Origin: Rugamonas apoptosis
GTDB taxonomy: Bacteria > Pseudomonadota > Gammaproteobacteria > Burkholderiales > Burkholderiaceae_D
DNA: 64,000 nucleotides
Direction of reading: 5' to 3'
NCBI RefSeq assembly: GCF_014042355.1
Contig: NZ_JACEZU010000002.1
Coordinates: forward strand, 372,001 to 436,000
Program-made: the position numbers and the translations under genes
The notes under the pieces: generated by a model
The model's input: only the letters and a program-made list of their open reading frames with translations
Database searches by the model: none
Told to the model about the DNA's origin: nothing
Shown: positions 19,660 through 29,487 of the stretch, piece by piece
Numbering within the stretch: position 1 is the stretch's first letter
How the letters are laid out: every line of letters starts with the position of its first letter

Positions 19660-22032
19660 ATGCGTTTCCGCCCCCGCCATACCCCCACCCCGCCGGCCGT
19701 GCTGGCCACCACCCTGATCGCCACCCTGGGCTTGCCCGCCGCCGCGCAAGAGAGCGCGCCGCTGGAAGGCGAATTGCCGTCCGTCGTGGTGGTCACCGGC
19801 ACCTATGCCAAGAACCGCCGCACGGTCGATTCCGAATCGCCGATCGACATCATCGGCGCGCGCGAACTGCAAGCGACGGGCTCGACGGAACTGGCCACCG
19901 TGCTGGGCCGGCTGCTGCCCTCGGTCAATTTCCCCCGCCCATCCGGCGCCGACGGCAGCGACGCCGTCCGGCCCGCCCAGTTGCGCGGCCTGTCGCCCGA
20001 CCAGACTTTGGTGCTGGTGAACGGCAAGCGCCGCCATACCTCGGCCGTGGTCAACGTCAACGGCACCCAGGGCCGCGGCTCGGCGCCGGTGGACTTGAAC
20101 GCCATCCCGCTGTCGGCCATCGACCACATCGAAGTGCTGCGCGACGGCGCCGCCGCCCAGTATGGTTCCGACGCCATCGCCGGCGTGATCAACATCATCC
20201 TGAAAAAAGGCCCCACCGGCGGCGATGCCGAACTGGGCTTCGGCGAATACCAGAAGCGCGATGGCAAGCAAGTGTCGCTGAAAGGCTCGACCGGCTTCGC
20301 GCTGGGCGACAGCGGCTGGCTGCGGCTGGCCGTCGAAGCGGCCGACCGCGATCCCACCAACCGCGCCGGTCCCGACCTGCGCAACGTCAAGGACCCGCGC
20401 TACGGCCAGGTCAACCAGCGTTACGGCGATCCGGAAACCCGGCCCCGCACCGTGTTCGTCAACAGCCAGGTCACCATCAACGACGACCTGGAGTGGTACG
20501 CCTTTGCCAACTACGGCCAGCGCGACACCTCGGCCGCCGCCACCTGGCGCACCTTCGGACGCTCACCCATTTATCCGGAAGGTTTCCTGCCACTGGAAAA
20601 CAGCAGTTCCACTGACCAGTCGCTGGTGACGGGCTTGCGCGGCGAGGCGGGCGGTTGGCGCTGGGATGCCAGCTTCAACTACGGCAACAATGAATTCCAG
20701 CTCGACCTGGACCACACCGTCAACCTCGATTTGTTCGCCAACAGCCCCACGCATTTCTATGCAGGCAAGCTGGAGAACACGCAAACGCTGCTGAACCTGG
20801 ACGTGGCGCGCGAATTTCCCGTGGCCGCCTTCAGCGGTCCGCTGACGGTGGCGCTGGGCGCGGAAGCGCGGCATGAAAAATACGAGATCGGCGCCGGCGA
20901 CCCGGCGTCCTACCAGGGCAGCGGTTCGCAAGGCTTTTCCGGCTTCCGTCCCGTCAACGCGGGCAGCAACAGCCGCCACAACGAATCGCTGTACCTGAAC
21001 CTGGAAGCGGAAATCAGCCGCCGCTTCTCCGGCTCGGCCGCGCTGCGCCATGAACGCTACAGCGATTTCGGCAGCACCACCTCCGCCAAGGGCTCGACCC
21101 GCTACGCAGTCAACGACGCCGTCTCCGTGCGCGCCACGGCCTCGTCGGGCTTCCGTGCACCGTCGCTGGCGCAGCAGTTCTACACCATCACCACCACCAA
21201 CTTCTCCGTCATCAACGGCGTCAACACGCCGATCGAAACGGGCACCTTCGCCGTCGGCAGCGCGGCCGCCACGGTGCTGGGCGCCACCCAGCTCAAGGCC
21301 GAGAAGGCGCGCAACTATAGCCTGGGCCTGCAAGTACAGCCGACCAGCAACTGGAACGCCACCATCGACGCCTACCGCATCGACGTGGACGACCGCATCG
21401 CGCTCTCTTCCAACATGACGCTGTCGGACACGCTCAAGCGCTCGCTGGCCGCGCAAGGCATCCCGGTGGGCGCGGGCCGCTACTTCACCAACGCCATCGA
21501 CACCCGCACCACGGGCGTGGATGTGGTGAGCACCTATCGCTGGAACCTGGCGCTGGTGGGCCGCTTCGACTTCACGCTGGGCTACAACCACAACAAGAAC
21601 ACGGTGGAGCGGGTGGCGCCCAATCCCGCTCTGCTGACGGCCAACGGCTTGACCCTGATCGACCGCCAGACCACCAACCGCATGACGGTCGGTTCGCCGC
21701 GCGACAAGTTCAGCCTGGCCACCGAGTACACGGCCGGCCCATGGAACGGGCGCGCCACCGTGACCCGCTACGGCAGCTTCACCGTGCCGCAGAACAATCC
21801 CACGCTGGACCAGGTGTACGCCCCGCAATGGGTGCTGGACCTGGCCGCCAGCGTCAAGCTGGGCGACCGCTGGAAGCTGACGGCCGGCATCGACAACGCC
21901 ACCAACCGCTATCCGGACCAGGTGACGTCAGCCGGTAACCTCAACAACAACGGCATCAATCCCTACAGCGTCTTCGCGCCGAACGGCTTCAACGGCCGGT
22001 TCTACTACGCGAAAGCCGGCTACAGCTGGTAA
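19660..22032 (+). CDS. TonB-dependent outer-membrane receptor
   Basis: The 790-residue protein has a signal peptide (cleavage near LPAAAQ) and a plug domain around 45-170. The plug ends with DHIEVLRDGAAAQYGSDAIAG and INIILKKG, hallmarks of the family. A 22-strand beta-barrel follows, ending in GYSW with the terminal aromatic needed for BAM recognition. It takes up a large substrate by TonB energy. The plug signature (RGLSPDQTLVLVNGKRRH) occurs in many sugar- or metabolite-type receptors, so the ligand is open. No regulator pair (FecI/FecR) lies next to it. Confidence 0.93.
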   Translation: MRFRPRHTPTPPAVLATTLIATLGLPAAAQESAPLEGELPSVVVVTGTYAKNRRTVDSESPIDIIGARELQATGSTELATVLGRLLPSVNFPRPSGADGSDAVRPAQLRGLSPDQTLVLVNGKRRHTSAVVNVNGTQGRGSAPVDLNAIPLSAIDHIEVLRDGAAAQYGSDAIAGVINIILKKGPTGGDAELGFGEYQKRDGKQVSLKGSTGFALGDSGWLRLAVEAADRDPTNRAGPDLRNVKDPRYGQVNQRYGDPETRPRTVFVNSQVTINDDLEWYAFANYGQRDTSAAATWRTFGRSPIYPEGFLPLENSSSTDQSLVTGLRGEAGGWRWDASFNYGNNEFQLDLDHTVNLDLFANSPTHFYAGKLENTQTLLNLDVAREFPVAAFSGPLTVALGAEARHEKYEIGAGDPASYQGSGSQGFSGFRPVNAGSNSRHNESLYLNLEAEISRRFSGSAALRHERYSDFGSTTSAKGSTRYAVNDAVSVRATASSGFRAPSLAQQFYTITTTNFSVINGVNTPIETGTFAVGSAAATVLGATQLKAEKARNYSLGLQVQPTSNWNATIDAYRIDVDDRIALSSNMTLSDTLKRSLAAQGIPVGAGRYFTNAIDTRTTGVDVVSTYRWNLALVGRFDFTLGYNHNKNTVERVAPNPALLTANGLTLIDRQTTNRMTVGSPRDKFSLATEYTAGPWNGRATVTRYGSFTVPQNNPTLDQVYAPQWVLDLAASVKLGDRWKLTAGIDNATNRYPDQVTSAGNLNNNGINPYSVFAPNGFNGRFYYAKAGYSW

Positions 22033-22089
22033 TTGGCCATGTCAAAAAGCCCATGGCGTTGTTGTCGCTGCGCCTCGCCATGGTCAATT
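22031..22089. terminator. Hairpin between convergent TonB receptor and cysB genes
   Basis: An outer pairing joins AATTGGCCATG (22031-22041, overlapping the receptor stop codon) with CATGGTCAATT (22079-22089). A competing inner perfect 8-bp pairing joins CCATGGCG (22051-22058) and CGCCATGG (22076-22083). A run of eight A at 22100-22107 gives a T-run for minus-strand transcripts, but it precedes the hairpin in that direction. Probably terminator-related for the two convergent units. Confidence 0.45.
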
Positions 22090-22111
22090 TGAGACAGCTA
22101 AAAAAAATGGA

Positions 22112-23041
22112 TCAGGCGGCGGCGGCGCCCAGTGCGGCGTCGATTTCCGCCCGGGTCAGCCCGGGTGCGAACTGCTGGATGAAGTCATAGGCGTAGCAGC
22201 GCAGGTAAGCGCCGCGCCGCACGGCCAGGCGGGTGGTGTTGGTGGCGAACAAATGGGAGGCTTCCACGGCGCGCAAACCTTGATCGCGCCCATGGTCGAA
22301 CGCCATCGAAGCCACGATGCCCACGCCCAATCCCAGCGACACGTACTGCTTGATCACGTCCGAATCCATGGCCGTCAGCACGATGTCCGGTTGCAGGCCG
22401 GCCTGGGTGAAGGCGGCGTCGATGTGGCCGCGGCCCGTGAAGCCCTGGTCGTAGGTGATCAGGGGCACGTCGGCCAGATCCTCCAGCCGGATCGGGGTGC
22501 GCGTGAGCAGCGGGTGGCCATCCGGCACCACGATCAAATGGCTCCAGCGGTAGCACGGGAACGACACCAGTTCCGGATATTGCGACAAGCCCTCGGTAGC
22601 GATGCCGATATCCGTCTTGCCCGACAACACCCACTCCGCGATATGCTCCGGCGCGCTTTGCTGCAGGCCGATACGCACTTCCGGGTACGCCGTGCGGAAC
22701 GACTGCACCACGCGCGGCAGCGCGTAACGGGCCTGGGTGTGGGTGGCCGCCACGTTCAGCGTGCCGCTGCGCTGGCCCGCGTATTCCAGGCTGGCCTGCT
22801 GCAGGTTTTCCGCCTCCACCAGCAAGCGGTCAATGATCTTCAGGATGCCTTTGCCCGGCTCCGTCATGCCCGTCAAACGCTTGCCGTTGCGCTCGAAAAT
22901 GATCACGCCCAGCTCATCCTCCAGCTCGCGGATCTGGCGGCTCACGCCCGGTTGCGACGTGAACAGGGCGTTGGCCACTTCCGTCAGGTTGTAGCCGCGC
23001 CGGGCCGCCTCGCGCACGGAGCGCAATTGTTGAAAATTCAT
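22112..23041 (-). CDS. cysB: LysR-type sulfur regulator CysB
   Basis: CysB activates sulfate assimilation genes with N-acetylserine as inducer. The 309-residue protein has the N-terminal winged helix (MNFQQLRSVREAARRGYNLT, then VANALFTSQPGVSRQIRELE). The LysR effector domain includes the THTQARYALP segment that binds inducer/sulfate in CysB-type proteins. Its ATG begins one base after the cysA stop codon, so it is the last gene of the cysTWA operon. This suggests the regulator is made with the transporter it controls. This is CysB rather than Cbl by context and motif only. Confidence 0.92.
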   Translation of the reverse strand: MNFQQLRSVREAARRGYNLTEVANALFTSQPGVSRQIRELEDELGVIIFERNGKRLTGMTEPGKGILKIIDRLLVEAENLQQASLEYAGQRSGTLNVAATHTQARYALPRVVQSFRTAYPEVRIGLQQSAPEHIAEWVLSGKTDIGIATEGLSQYPELVSFPCYRWSHLIVVPDGHPLLTRTPIRLEDLADVPLITYDQGFTGRGHIDAAFTQAGLQPDIVLTAMDSDVIKQYVSLGLGVGIVASMAFDHGRDQGLRAVEASHLFATNTTRLAVRRGAYLRCYAYDFIQQFAPGLTRAEIDAALGAAAA

Positions 23042-23042
23042 A

Positions 23043-24107
23043 TCAAACTCCTTGATTCACAAAAACCTGCAAGCGCCGGGGCCGCACCACCAGCGTTTCG
23101 CCTTCCTGCAGCCGCAGCTGGCGAAAATGCTCGTGCGGCAGCACGGCTTCAATCAGTTCAGCGTTGTCGCCCCGCTCCAGGTCCAGCTGGGCCAGCGGGC
23201 CGACCGCATGCGCGCGGCGCAGCTTGACGACGATGCCGGGCGCGCCCGGCGTGTAGCGTTCGATATCGAGCTCGTGCGGACGGACATAGGCCGTGCCATG
23301 GCCGTCGGCCCCGCCATGGCCGACCACGGCCAGGTTGGCCTCGCCGGTGGCCAGGAAGCCATCCTCCACGCGCCCGTGGAACGTATTCACATTGCCCAGG
23401 AAGCTGAACACGAATGGCGAGGCCGGATGGTTGTACACCTGCTCCGGCGCGCCCGTCTGCTCCACCTGGCCCTTGTTCATCAACACCACCTGGTCGGCCA
23501 CTTCCAGCGCCTCCTCCTGGTCGTGGGTGACGAAGATGCTAGTCACATGCAACTCGTCGTGCAGGCGGCGCAACCAGCGCCGCAATTCCTTGCGCACCTT
23601 CGCGTCCAGCGCGCCGAACGGTTCATCGAGCAGCAGCACGCGCGGTTCCACGGCCAGCGCGCGGGCCAGTGCGATCCGCTGGCGCTGCCCGCCCGACAAC
23701 TGGGGCGGGTAACGGTCGGCCAGCCAGTCCAGCTGCACCAGTTCCAGCAAGGCCTTGACCTTGTTGCGGATCTGATGTTCGGTGGGGCGCTGGTCGCGCG
23801 GCTTGACACGCAGCCCGAAGGCCACGTTTTCGAACACGGTCATGTGCTTGAACAGCGCGTAATGCTGGAACACGAAACCGACCTGGCGCTCGCGCACATG
23901 GCGGGCCGAGGCGTCCTCGCCGTCCAGCAGCACCTGGCCGCTGTCGGGATGTTCCAGGCCGGCGATGATGCGCAGCAGCGTGGTCTTGCCGCAGCCCGAT
24001 GGGCCCAGCAGCGCCGTCAGTTCGCCGGCGGGAAAATCGAGCGAGACGTCGTTCAGGGCCGTGAACGCGCCGAACTGCTTGTGGATATGCTTGACTGCTA
24101 TCGTCAT
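23043..24107 (-). CDS. cysA: Sulfate/thiosulfate ABC transporter ATPase
   Basis: CysA energises sulfate import through CysT/CysW. It has 354 residues from the ATG at 24107 ([15 protein letters not shown]); the frame continues upstream only by overlapping cysW. Walker A is GPSGCGKTT (35-43), the signature is [15 protein letters not shown], Walker B is [12 protein letters not shown] and the switch His is in VTHDQEEAL. The C-terminal regulatory TOBE-like region (about 235-354) is present. It starts 2 bases from the cysW stop and is followed by cysB after one base. Confidence 0.96.
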   Translation of the reverse strand: MTIAVKHIHKQFGAFTALNDVSLDFPAGELTALLGPSGCGKTTLLRIIAGLEHPDSGQVLLDGEDASARHVRERQVGFVFQHYALFKHMTVFENVAFGLRVKPRDQRPTEHQIRNKVKALLELVQLDWLADRYPPQLSGGQRQRIALARALAVEPRVLLLDEPFGALDAKVRKELRRWLRRLHDELHVTSIFVTHDQEEALEVADQVVLMNKGQVEQTGAPEQVYNHPASPFVFSFLGNVNTFHGRVEDGFLATGEANLAVVGHGGADGHGTAYVRPHELDIERYTPGAPGIVVKLRRAHAVGPLAQLDLERGDNAELIEAVLPHEHFRQLRLQEGETLVVRPRRLQVFVNQGV

Positions 24108-24109
24108 GA

Positions 24110-25033
24110 TCAGTGCTCCTGGGAAGATGTGTGGTCGGCGCTCGCGGTGAGGCGCCAGGCGATGAACGATTTCAGGGCCAGCGTCACCAGCGCCAGCAAG
24201 GCCAGCAGCGACGCCACGGCGAACGCGGCGGCGAAGTTGTACTCGTTGTACAGAATCTCCACCTGCAAGGGCATGGTGTTGGTTTCGCCCCGGATGTGGC
24301 CGGACACCACCGACACGGCGCCGAACTCGCCCATGGCGCGGGCATTGCACAGGATCACCCCGTACAGCAGCCCCCACTTGATATTGGGCAGCGTGACGCG
24401 GCGGAAGGTTTGCCAGCCCGACGCGCCCAGCACGATGGCGGCCTCCTCCTCCTCGCTGCCCTGGGCCTGCATCAGCGGGATCAGTTCGCGTGCCACGAAC
24501 GGGAAGGTGACGAAGATGGTGGCCAGCACGATACCCGGCACGGCGAACAGCAGCTTGATGTCATGCGCCTGCAGCCACGGCCCGAACCAGCCCTGGGCGC
24601 CGAACAGCAGCACATAGATCAGGCCGGAAATGACGGGCGAGACGGAGAACGGTAAATCGATCAGCGTCAGCAGCAAGCTCTTGCCGCGGAAGTTGAACTT
24701 GGCGATGCACCACGAGGCGGCCACGCCGAACACCACGTTAAGCGGCACGGCGATGACAGCCGTGAGCAAGGTCAGGCGGATGGCGGCCAGCGCGTCGTCC
24801 TCGCTGATGGCGTCCAGGTAGGCGTGCCAGCCCTTGCTGAACGCTTCGGCGAACACGGCCGCCAGCGGCACGAACAGGAACAGCGTCAGGAAGCCGAACG
24901 CCACGGCCAGCAACAGGGCACGCACCCAGCGCGGTTCCAGCGTCGCCTCCGGCGCGCGCGTGGCGGAGGACGACAACTGCGCGGACGGCGCGCCTGGCGC
25001 GGCGGATGGCAGGTTTGTAAACACGGCACTCAT
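24110..25033 (-). CDS. cysW: Sulfate ABC transporter permease CysW
   Basis: An inner-membrane permease of 307 residues from the ATG at 25033 ([11 protein letters not shown]), which overlaps the cysT stop by four bases. Six hydrophobic spans are visible after a polar N-terminal tail of about 45 residues. The EAA loop ([23 protein letters not shown]) is the contact for CysA. A longer frame to 25063 lacks support because the overlap with cysT is the usual coupling. Works with CysT, CysA and the binding protein encoded near 28 kb. Confidence 0.95.
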   Translation of the reverse strand: MSAVFTNLPSAAPGAPSAQLSSSATRAPEATLEPRWVRALLLAVAFGFLTLFLFVPLAAVFAEAFSKGWHAYLDAISEDDALAAIRLTLLTAVIAVPLNVVFGVAASWCIAKFNFRGKSLLLTLIDLPFSVSPVISGLIYVLLFGAQGWFGPWLQAHDIKLLFAVPGIVLATIFVTFPFVARELIPLMQAQGSEEEEAAIVLGASGWQTFRRVTLPNIKWGLLYGVILCNARAMGEFGAVSVVSGHIRGETNTMPLQVEILYNEYNFAAAFAVASLLALLALVTLALKSFIAWRLTASADHTSSQEH

Positions 25034-25884
25034 CGTACTTTCCCTCCATTGCCGCGCGCCCACGCTTGCAGCAGGTTAATCGACAGCAGCATCAGGAACG
25101 AGGCCGCCAGCATCACGACAGCGATGGCGGTGGCGCCCGCGTAGTCGTATTGTTCCAGCTTGGTGATGATGAACAGCGGCGTGATCTCGGACACCATCGG
25201 CATATTGCCGGCGATGAAAATCACGGAACCGTATTCACCGGTGGCGCGCGCGAACGCCAGCGCGAATCCCGTCAGCAAGGATGGCAAGATGGCCGGAAAC
25301 ACCACCCGCCCGAAGGTCTGCAGCGCGCTGGCGCCCAGGCTGGCGGCGGCCTCCTCCAATTCGCGTTCTGCCTCTTCCAGCACCGGTTGCACGGTGCGCA
25401 CCACGAATGGCAGGCCGATGAAGGTCAGGGCCACCACCACGCCCAACGGCGTGAACGCCACCTTCCAGCCCAGCATGCCTTCCAGCACGCGGCCGAACCA
25501 GCCGTTGGCCGAGTACAGAGCCGTCAGCGTGATGCCGGCCACGGCGGTGGGCAGCGCGAACGGCAGATCGACCAACGCGTCCACCAGGCGCTTGCCGGGA
25601 AATTCATAGCGCACCAGCACCCAGGCCACGATGCCGCCGAACACCACGTTGAGCGCGCCGGCGATCAAGGCCGCGCCGAAAGTGAGCCGGTACGACGCCA
25701 GCACGCGCGGCGAGCTGACGGCGGCCCAGAAGCCGTCCCAGCTGAGCGTGAACGTTTTCAGGAACACGGCCGACAGCGGAATCAGCACGATCAGCGTCAG
25801 ATAGAAAACCGTGAAACCCAGCGATAAGCGAAAACCTGGCAGCACCCGGTACGGTGCGGCCGTTGCGGCGAGTGTCGCAGACAT
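25030..25884 (-). CDS. cysT: Sulfate ABC transporter permease CysT (CysU)
   Basis: The first gene of the cysT-cysW-cysA-cysB operon. The 284-residue permease has six spans and an EAA loop ([21 protein letters not shown]). AAGGGGGC just upstream of the start is a strong ribosome site. It forms the membrane channel with CysW. Upstream lies a 170-base region with an imperfect TCGTT/AACGA dyad. The TauE/SafE gene is next in the same direction. Confidence 0.95.
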   Translation of the reverse strand: MSATLAATAAPYRVLPGFRLSLGFTVFYLTLIVLIPLSAVFLKTFTLSWDGFWAAVSSPRVLASYRLTFGAALIAGALNVVFGGIVAWVLVRYEFPGKRLVDALVDLPFALPTAVAGITLTALYSANGWFGRVLEGMLGWKVAFTPLGVVVALTFIGLPFVVRTVQPVLEEAERELEEAAASLGASALQTFGRVVFPAILPSLLTGFALAFARATGEYGSVIFIAGNMPMVSEITPLFIITKLEQYDYAGATAIAVVMLAASFLMLLSINLLQAWARGNGGKVR

Positions 25885-25931
25885 GATGCCCCCTTAATTA
25901 CAAATTCATCTAAAGAGGCTAAATACTCTCA

Positions 25932-25954
25932 TCGTTCGAACATATAACAAACGA
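25932..25954 (-). promoter_or_regulatory. Dyad upstream of the cysTWAB operon, possible CysB site
   Basis: TCGTTCG (25932-25938) and CAAACGA (25948-25954) form an imperfect 7-bp inverted repeat with a 9-base AT-rich spacer, 48 to 70 bases upstream of the cysT ATG. It resembles the dyad upstream of sbp in size and in its central CGTT/AACG. A CysB role is inference from position. Confidence 0.35.
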
Positions 25955-26126
25955 AGCATTTGGCATGTCGATAGTTGTTTCCGCTATAAGGTGGGCGCTG
26001 AGCTGGACGCTAAGCTGGACACCGTCCGCGCAGGGTTCACGCCATAAAGGCAACGGCCCGGCGCCGCACGTAGCGGGCCGGGCCGGAAGCGCCGGCGGAC
26101 CGGCGATGCGCATCCTGCGCACAAAT

Positions 26127-26900
26127 TCAGGAAATCAGTTTGGCGGCCACGCTGACCAGGGTGAAGGCCAGCAGCCCGCGCAGCACCCGCTCAGGCACGG
26201 CGCGCGCCGCGTAGGCGCCCAGCGTGATGCCGGGCACGGAGCCGACCAACAGGGTCAGCAGCAATTCCCAGTTGATGGAGCCGAGCCACCAGTGGCCAAC
26301 GGCGGCGATGGCCGTCAGCGGCACGGCGTAGGCGATGTCGGTGCCGGCCACTTCGGCCGCCGTCAGGCGTGGGTACAGCATCACCAGCAGCGTGGCGCCG
26401 ATGGCGCCGGCGCCGATGGAGGAAATGGTGACCAGCGTGCCCAGCAAGGCGCCGGAAGCGATGGTGGCCGCCGTCAACGCCCCGCCCTGCAACTGATACT
26501 CGGGATGGGTGTTGATCCAGGCCAGCATCTTACGCTTGAACAGCAACGCGACCACGGTCAGCATGACGGAGACGGCGATCACGTAGCGGATCACCTGGCC
26601 AATTTCCTTGTCCAGCACGCCGAACTGCTTGAGCGCCAGGCTGGCCAGCACGGCCGCCGGCAAGGCGCCGATGCACAGGCGGCGCACGATGGGCCAGCGC
26701 ACAGTGCCGCGCATGCGGTGCGTGAACGTGCCCACGCCCTTGGTCAGCGACGCGAACGCCAGATCAGTGCCCACCGCGATCGACGGCGATACGCCGAACA
26801 TCAGCGTCAACAGCGGCGTCATCAACGAACCGCCGCCCACGCCCGTCATACCGACCAGCAGGCCCACCGCAAATCCCGAAATTACAAACGACAAGGTCAT
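26127..26900 (-). CDS. TauE/SafE-family sulfite/organosulfonate exporter
   Basis: A 257-residue inner-membrane protein with about eight hydrophobic segments and the family's N-terminal GMTGVGGGSLMTPLL motif plus an ISSIGAGAIGATLL repeat in the second half. Members move sulfite, sulfonates or sulfolactate-type anions. It lies between the cysTWAB operon and a peroxiredoxin gene on the same strand, in a sulfur block, which supports export of sulfite or a related anion. The gap to cysT is about 240 bases, so it is a separate unit. Confidence 0.88.
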   Translation of the reverse strand: MTLSFVISGFAVGLLVGMTGVGGGSLMTPLLTLMFGVSPSIAVGTDLAFASLTKGVGTFTHRMRGTVRWPIVRRLCIGALPAAVLASLALKQFGVLDKEIGQVIRYVIAVSVMLTVVALLFKRKMLAWINTHPEYQLQGGALTAATIASGALLGTLVTISSIGAGAIGATLLVMLYPRLTAAEVAGTDIAYAVPLTAIAAVGHWWLGSINWELLLTLLVGSVPGITLGAYAARAVPERVLRGLLAFTLVSVAAKLIS

Positions 26901-27027
26901 ACCATCCCCCTAGAGTAAGCGTCAGGGTAATGACTCCAGCCGAAAAACCAAAGGACGAAGTTCCTATTTGCTTATGCCATATCGACATAGGCGCGCCATG
27001 GGCAAGGTCCCGCGTCCCCGGTCGCCG

Positions 27028-27666
27028 CTACTTATTCGGTTGCGGCGTGAGGCGCAGATAGGGGCGTTCCGCCTTGTAGCCTTTGGGATATTTTTGCTTG
27101 ATCAGGTCGGGATCCTGCACCGTCAGCGGGATGATGACATCGTCGCCATCCTTCCAGTTGCCCGGCGTGGCCACGGTGTGGCTGTCGGTCAGTTGCAGGG
27201 CATCGATCACGCGCAACACCTCGTCGAAATTGCGGCCCGTGCTCATCGGATAGGTGATGGACAGGCGCACTTTCTTGGCCGGGTCGATCACGAACAGGGT
27301 GCGCACGGTGGCCGTGACCGAGGCGTTGGGGTGGATCATGTCGTACAGTTCAGACACTTTGCGGTCCACGTCGGCGATGATGGGGAAGCCCACCACCGTG
27401 TGCTGGGTTTCCTCGATGTCGGCGATCCATTCGCGGTGGGCGTCGGCCGGGTCCACCGACAAGGCGATGGCTTTCACGTTGCGCTTGTCGAATTCGGGCT
27501 TGAGCTTGGCCGTCAGGCCCAGTTCCGTGGTGCACACCGGCGTGAAGTCGGCCGGATGGGAAAACAGGACCACCCAGGAATTGCCGGCCCACTCGTGGAA
27601 GTGGATCGGGCCGATGGTGGAGTCCTGCGTGAAGTCAGGCGCGGTATCGCCCAGGCGTATGGTCAT
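27028..27666 (-). CDS. 1-Cys peroxiredoxin (Prx6 type)
   Basis: A thiol peroxidase of 212 residues that reduces peroxides. The peroxidatic cysteine is C45 in PADFTPVCTTE. It is the only cysteine in the protein, so there is no resolving Cys and an external thiol must recycle it. The long C-terminal extension (RPYLRLTPQPNK) is typical of the Prx6 subgroup. AGGAGG lies 5 bases before the ATG. Placement beside sulfur-transport genes may reflect shared need for reduced sulfur, or chance. Confidence 0.93.
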   Translation of the reverse strand: MTIRLGDTAPDFTQDSTIGPIHFHEWAGNSWVVLFSHPADFTPVCTTELGLTAKLKPEFDKRNVKAIALSVDPADAHREWIADIEETQHTVVGFPIIADVDRKVSELYDMIHPNASVTATVRTLFVIDPAKKVRLSITYPMSTGRNFDEVLRVIDALQLTDSHTVATPGNWKDGDDVIIPLTVQDPDLIKQKYPKGYKAERPYLRLTPQPNK

Positions 27667-27831
27667 GGTGTCCTCCTGTCAGATGGTAGCGGTGGCGAGC
27701 AGCACATTGTGCGCCTTTTCTATTCAAATTAGCAACACAATTGCATGCTGCAAGGGGCTGTTTCCCCCCTGTTTTGGATTGATGCAAAACAAAGAAATGG
27801 CCGGCGGCCAGAGGCTGCCGGCGCGCGCCGT

Positions 27832-28845
27832 TCACTTGCCGGGCTGGTAAATCTGGTCGAACACGCCACCGTCCGCGAAATGCGTCTTGTGCGCCGTGCT
27901 CCAGTCGCCGGCCACCTGGGCCAGGGTGAACAGTTTGACGTTGGGGAACTGCGCCGCGTATTTCTTCGCCGCCTTGTCCTGCACGGGGCGGTAGTAATTC
28001 TTGGCGATCAACTCCTGCCCTTCATCAGTGTAGAGGAATTGCAGATAGGCCTGCGCCACCTTGCGCGTGCCGTGGCGCTCGGCCACCTTGTCCACCACGG
28101 CCACCGGCGGCTCGGCCAGGATGGACGACGACGGCGCCACCACTTCCACCTTGTTCGGCCCCAGTTCCTTGATGGCCAGCAAGGCTTCGTTCTCCCACGC
28201 GATCAGCACATCGCCGATGCCCCGCTCCACGAAGGTGGTGGTGGCGCCGCGGGCGCCGGAATCGAGCACCGGCACGTTCTGGTACAACTTTTTCAGGAAG
28301 GCGCGGGCGCTGGCATCATTGCCGCCCGGCTGGCGCAGGGCGTAGCCATAGGCGGCCAGGTGGTTCCAGCGCGCGCCACCAGAGGTTTTCGGGTTGGGCG
28401 TGATGACGGCCACACCCGGCTTGACCAGGTCGTTCCAGTCGCGGATGCCCTTGGGATTGCCCTTGCGCACCAGGAACACGATGGTGGAGGTGTAGGGCGC
28501 GCTGTTGTGCGGCAAGCGTTGCTGCCAGTCGGCCGGCAACAGATTGTGCGCCGCGACGGCGTCGATATCGTAGGCCAGCGCCAGCGTCACCACGTCCGCC
28601 TCCAGGCCATCGATGACGGCCCTGCCCTGCTTGCCCGAGCCACCGTGGGACTGGCGGATCTTGACCGTGTCGCCGCTGCTGGCTTTCCAGCTTTTGGCGA
28701 ACGCCGCGTTGATATCCTGGTACAACTCGCGGGTGGGGTCGTAGGAGACGTTCAGCAGGGAAACGTCAGCCGCCATGGCGGTGGCGGCCGGCAGGAAGGC
28801 GGAGGCGGCCAGTACGGCCGCGGCGAGGAAGTTCTTGGTCAGCAT
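27832..28845 (-). CDS. sbp: Periplasmic sulfate-binding protein
   Basis: Sbp delivers sulfate to CysTWA. It has 337 residues from the ATG at 28845 ([20 protein letters not shown]), with a signal peptide cleaved near AMAA. Diagnostic stretches are [13 protein letters not shown] at the start of the mature protein, [11 protein letters not shown] (sulfate-ligand serine/glycine loop) and [19 protein letters not shown]. The frame is open to 28896, but this start gives a proper signal peptide. It is transcribed separately from cysTWAB, with the TauE and peroxiredoxin genes between. Confidence 0.95.
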   Translation of the reverse strand: MLTKNFLAAAVLAASAFLPAATAMAADVSLLNVSYDPTRELYQDINAAFAKSWKASSGDTVKIRQSHGGSGKQGRAVIDGLEADVVTLALAYDIDAVAAHNLLPADWQQRLPHNSAPYTSTIVFLVRKGNPKGIRDWNDLVKPGVAVITPNPKTSGGARWNHLAAYGYALRQPGGNDASARAFLKKLYQNVPVLDSGARGATTTFVERGIGDVLIAWENEALLAIKELGPNKVEVVAPSSSILAEPPVAVVDKVAERHGTRKVAQAYLQFLYTDEGQELIAKNYYRPVQDKAAKKYAAQFPNVKLFTLAQVAGDWSTAHKTHFADGGVFDQIYQPGK

Positions 28846-28920
28846 CGGTATTCCTTGTGGTTGAAACGTCAGGAACACCAGCGTAAGACGCGGCACTAAT
28901 AAACAGAAGGAATCATTTCG

Positions 28921-28942
28921 ACGTTTTATATACCGAAAACGT
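28921..28942 (-). promoter_or_regulatory. Inverted repeat upstream of sbp, possible CysB site
   Basis: ACGTTTT (28921-28927) and AAAACGT (28936-28942) form a perfect 7-bp inverted repeat with an 8-base AT-rich spacer, 76-97 bases upstream of the sbp ATG. Position and similarity to the dyad before cysT suggest an activator site. Confidence 0.4.
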
Positions 28943-28953
28943 ATGTAAGGCGG

Positions 28954-29337
28954 TCAAGCAAACCGGTCCAGCAACACCACGGCCCAGGCGGCGGCGGCCA
29001 GCAGGCAAGCCAGCAGCACGGCGGCGCTGCCGAAGTCCTTGGCATTTTTCGACAGGGGATGGCGTTCCAGCGACACCCGGTCCACCACCGCCTCCAGCGC
29101 CGAATTGATCAGTTCCACGATCAGGATCAACACCAGCACACCGATCAGCAACAGTTTTTCGAACGAGGAAACGCGCAGCGCCAACGCGATGACGGTGCCG
29201 ACGACGAATAACGCCAATTCCTGGCGGAATGCATGTTCGTGGCGCCAGGCCGCCTTGAGCCCATCGAGGGAATAGTAAAAGGCCGACAGGATGCGTTTGA
29301 GGCCGCTTTTGCTCTTGAATTCGCTGACTGGTTCCAT
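28954..29337 (-). CDS. dgkA: Diacylglycerol kinase (prokaryotic)
   Basis: DgkA recycles diacylglycerol to phosphatidate in the inner membrane. It has 127 residues from the ATG at 29337 (MEPVSEFKSKSG). The amphipathic N-terminal helix, three spans and the catalytic segments ELINSALEAVVDR and KNAKDFGSAAV are all present. No ribosome site precedes this ATG, and in-frame ATGs at 29391 and 29439 are alternatives; family length favours 29337. It is divergent from the IclR-type gene. Confidence 0.92.
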   Translation of the reverse strand: MEPVSEFKSKSGLKRILSAFYYSLDGLKAAWRHEHAFRQELALFVVGTVIALALRVSSFEKLLLIGVLVLILIVELINSALEAVVDRVSLERHPLSKNAKDFGSAAVLLACLLAAAAWAVVLLDRFA

Positions 29338-29434
29338 GCAGGGGGTGTTGTTAATGATGAAAGGAACAATTATGCCCGTTCGCGACGGCATGGTGACAAA
29401 TTTGGACCATCGCCCCCAGAGATTTCCCAATATT

Positions 29435-29463
29435 TTCACATTATGGTATAAAGCTGGTATAAC
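29435..29463 (+). promoter_or_regulatory. iclR-type gene promoter with an 11-bp-phased direct repeat
   Basis: TTCACA (29435-29440) and TATAAC (29458-29463) are spaced by 17 bases upstream of the IclR-type gene. The octamer TGGTATAA occurs twice, at 29444-29451 and 29455-29462, offset by exactly 11 bases, so both copies face the same side of the helix. The second copy covers the -10 box. Autoregulation by the encoded protein is a plausible inference. Confidence 0.45.
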
Positions 29464-29487
29464 TTACCGCATCGCACCAACCACATC

